DNA of 5,961 nt, from contig CANJSR010000321.1 of assembly GCA_947476855.1 (NCBI GenBank), positions 1-5,961 on the forward strand, read 5' to 3'. A program made the position numbers and the translations under genes. Shown here piece by piece: positions 5,821-5,961 of the stretch (its first letter is position 1; each line of letters opens with the position of its first letter). The notes below the pieces were generated by a model, which made no database searches, was not told the DNA's origin, and saw nothing but the letters and a program-made list of their open reading frames with translations. This stretch comes from Acetobacteraceae bacterium (lineage in GTDB: Bacteria; Pseudomonadota; Alphaproteobacteria; Acetobacterales; Acetobacteraceae).

Positions 5821-5961
5821 ATGTCCAAGCCCGACCCAATCACCGGCGCCGAATTCCTCGCGCGTAGCCTGGCCGCCAACGGCACCACCCATGTCTTCTT
5901 CATAGACGCCGTCCTCCGCCGCACCCTCATTGAACTCGGCACCCTCGGCGTCCAGCGCGTC
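5821..5961 (+). CDS. Thiamine-diphosphate-dependent enzyme, acetolactate-synthase-like, N-terminal fragment
   Basis: Only the first 47 residues are inside the window; the gene continues past the right edge. ATG 5821 follows GGGGGAAA (5808-5815) at normal spacing. The fragment begins MSKPDPITGAEFLARSLAA and continues with THVFFIDAVLRRTLIELGTL. The GAEFLARSLAANG..HVF pattern is the first helix and strand of the ThDP-enzyme N-terminal (pyrimidine-binding) domain found in acetolactate synthase large subunits, benzoylformate decarboxylases and relatives. The glutamate that activates ThDP would come shortly after the window ends. The substrate cannot be decided here. FIDAVLRR replaces the usual (G/P)-rich stretch (as in FGVPG) of true acetolactate synthases, which points to an uncharacterised acetolactate-synthase-like subgroup. 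It lies 52 bases downstream of the SNF2 gene on the same strand and may share its transcript. Confidence 0.8.
   Translation, partial: MSKPDPITGAEFLARSLAANGTTHVFFIDAVLRRTLIELGTLGVQRV

Noticed and set aside
1..5961. CRISPR array, tRNA/rRNA, insertion sequence or phage attachment site
   Set aside because: I saw no regularly spaced direct repeats, no tRNA-like clover sequence, no transposase motifs and no terminal inverted repeats with target duplications.

Overview
The window is high-GC DNA with dense, non-repetitive coding on both strands. It contains a PhaR-type polyhydroxyalkanoate (PHA) regulator, a PHA-synthase-like alpha/beta hydrolase and a decayed GTCATCCCCGGC-type palindrome, which together suggest an alphaproteobacterium. 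The hydrolase and its small partner recall Acetobacteraceae, but that family assignment is inference from memory of similar proteins. The region looks chromosomal and housekeeping or metabolic. I see no insertion sequence, integrase, CRISPR array, tRNA or rRNA.

Left part (1-1749): a PHA-type cluster. On the minus strand, a small PhaE/phasin-like protein (503-943) is followed, in a different and heavily overlapping frame, by a PhaC-like alpha/beta hydrolase (start near 714). The hydrolase runs off the left edge of the window. Divergently on the plus strand lies phaR (best start 1081, end 1749), a DNA-binding repressor of PHA and phasin genes. The roughly 140-base divergent gap holds a short inverted repeat and a strong Shine-Dalgarno-like run, which makes the phaR start debatable. 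A plausible reading is a compact class-III-like synthase/subunit pair beside its regulator.

Middle part (1750-2348): a roughly 175-base intergenic stretch with nested inverted repeats (terminator or REP-like), then a small glycine-rich lipoprotein on the minus strand (1925-2170). A 178-base divergent promoter region follows. It includes a TTGACA hexamer for the lipoprotein and a perfect 8-bp hairpin that overlaps the start of the next gene.

Right part (2349-5961): one large plus-strand gene for a 1139-residue SWIM zinc-finger/SNF2-family ATPase with intact helicase motifs. After a 52-base gap comes the 5' end of a thiamine-diphosphate-dependent enzyme of the acetolactate-synthase type, cut by the right edge. 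The short gap carries a small hairpin that would pair with the ribosome binding site. The last two genes may be co-transcribed but have no obvious functional link.

I found no clearly new system. The most unusual points are the long two-frame overlap between the PhaE-like and PhaC-like genes, the start-codon hairpin of the SNF2 gene, and the SNF2 protein's large unassigned middle region.
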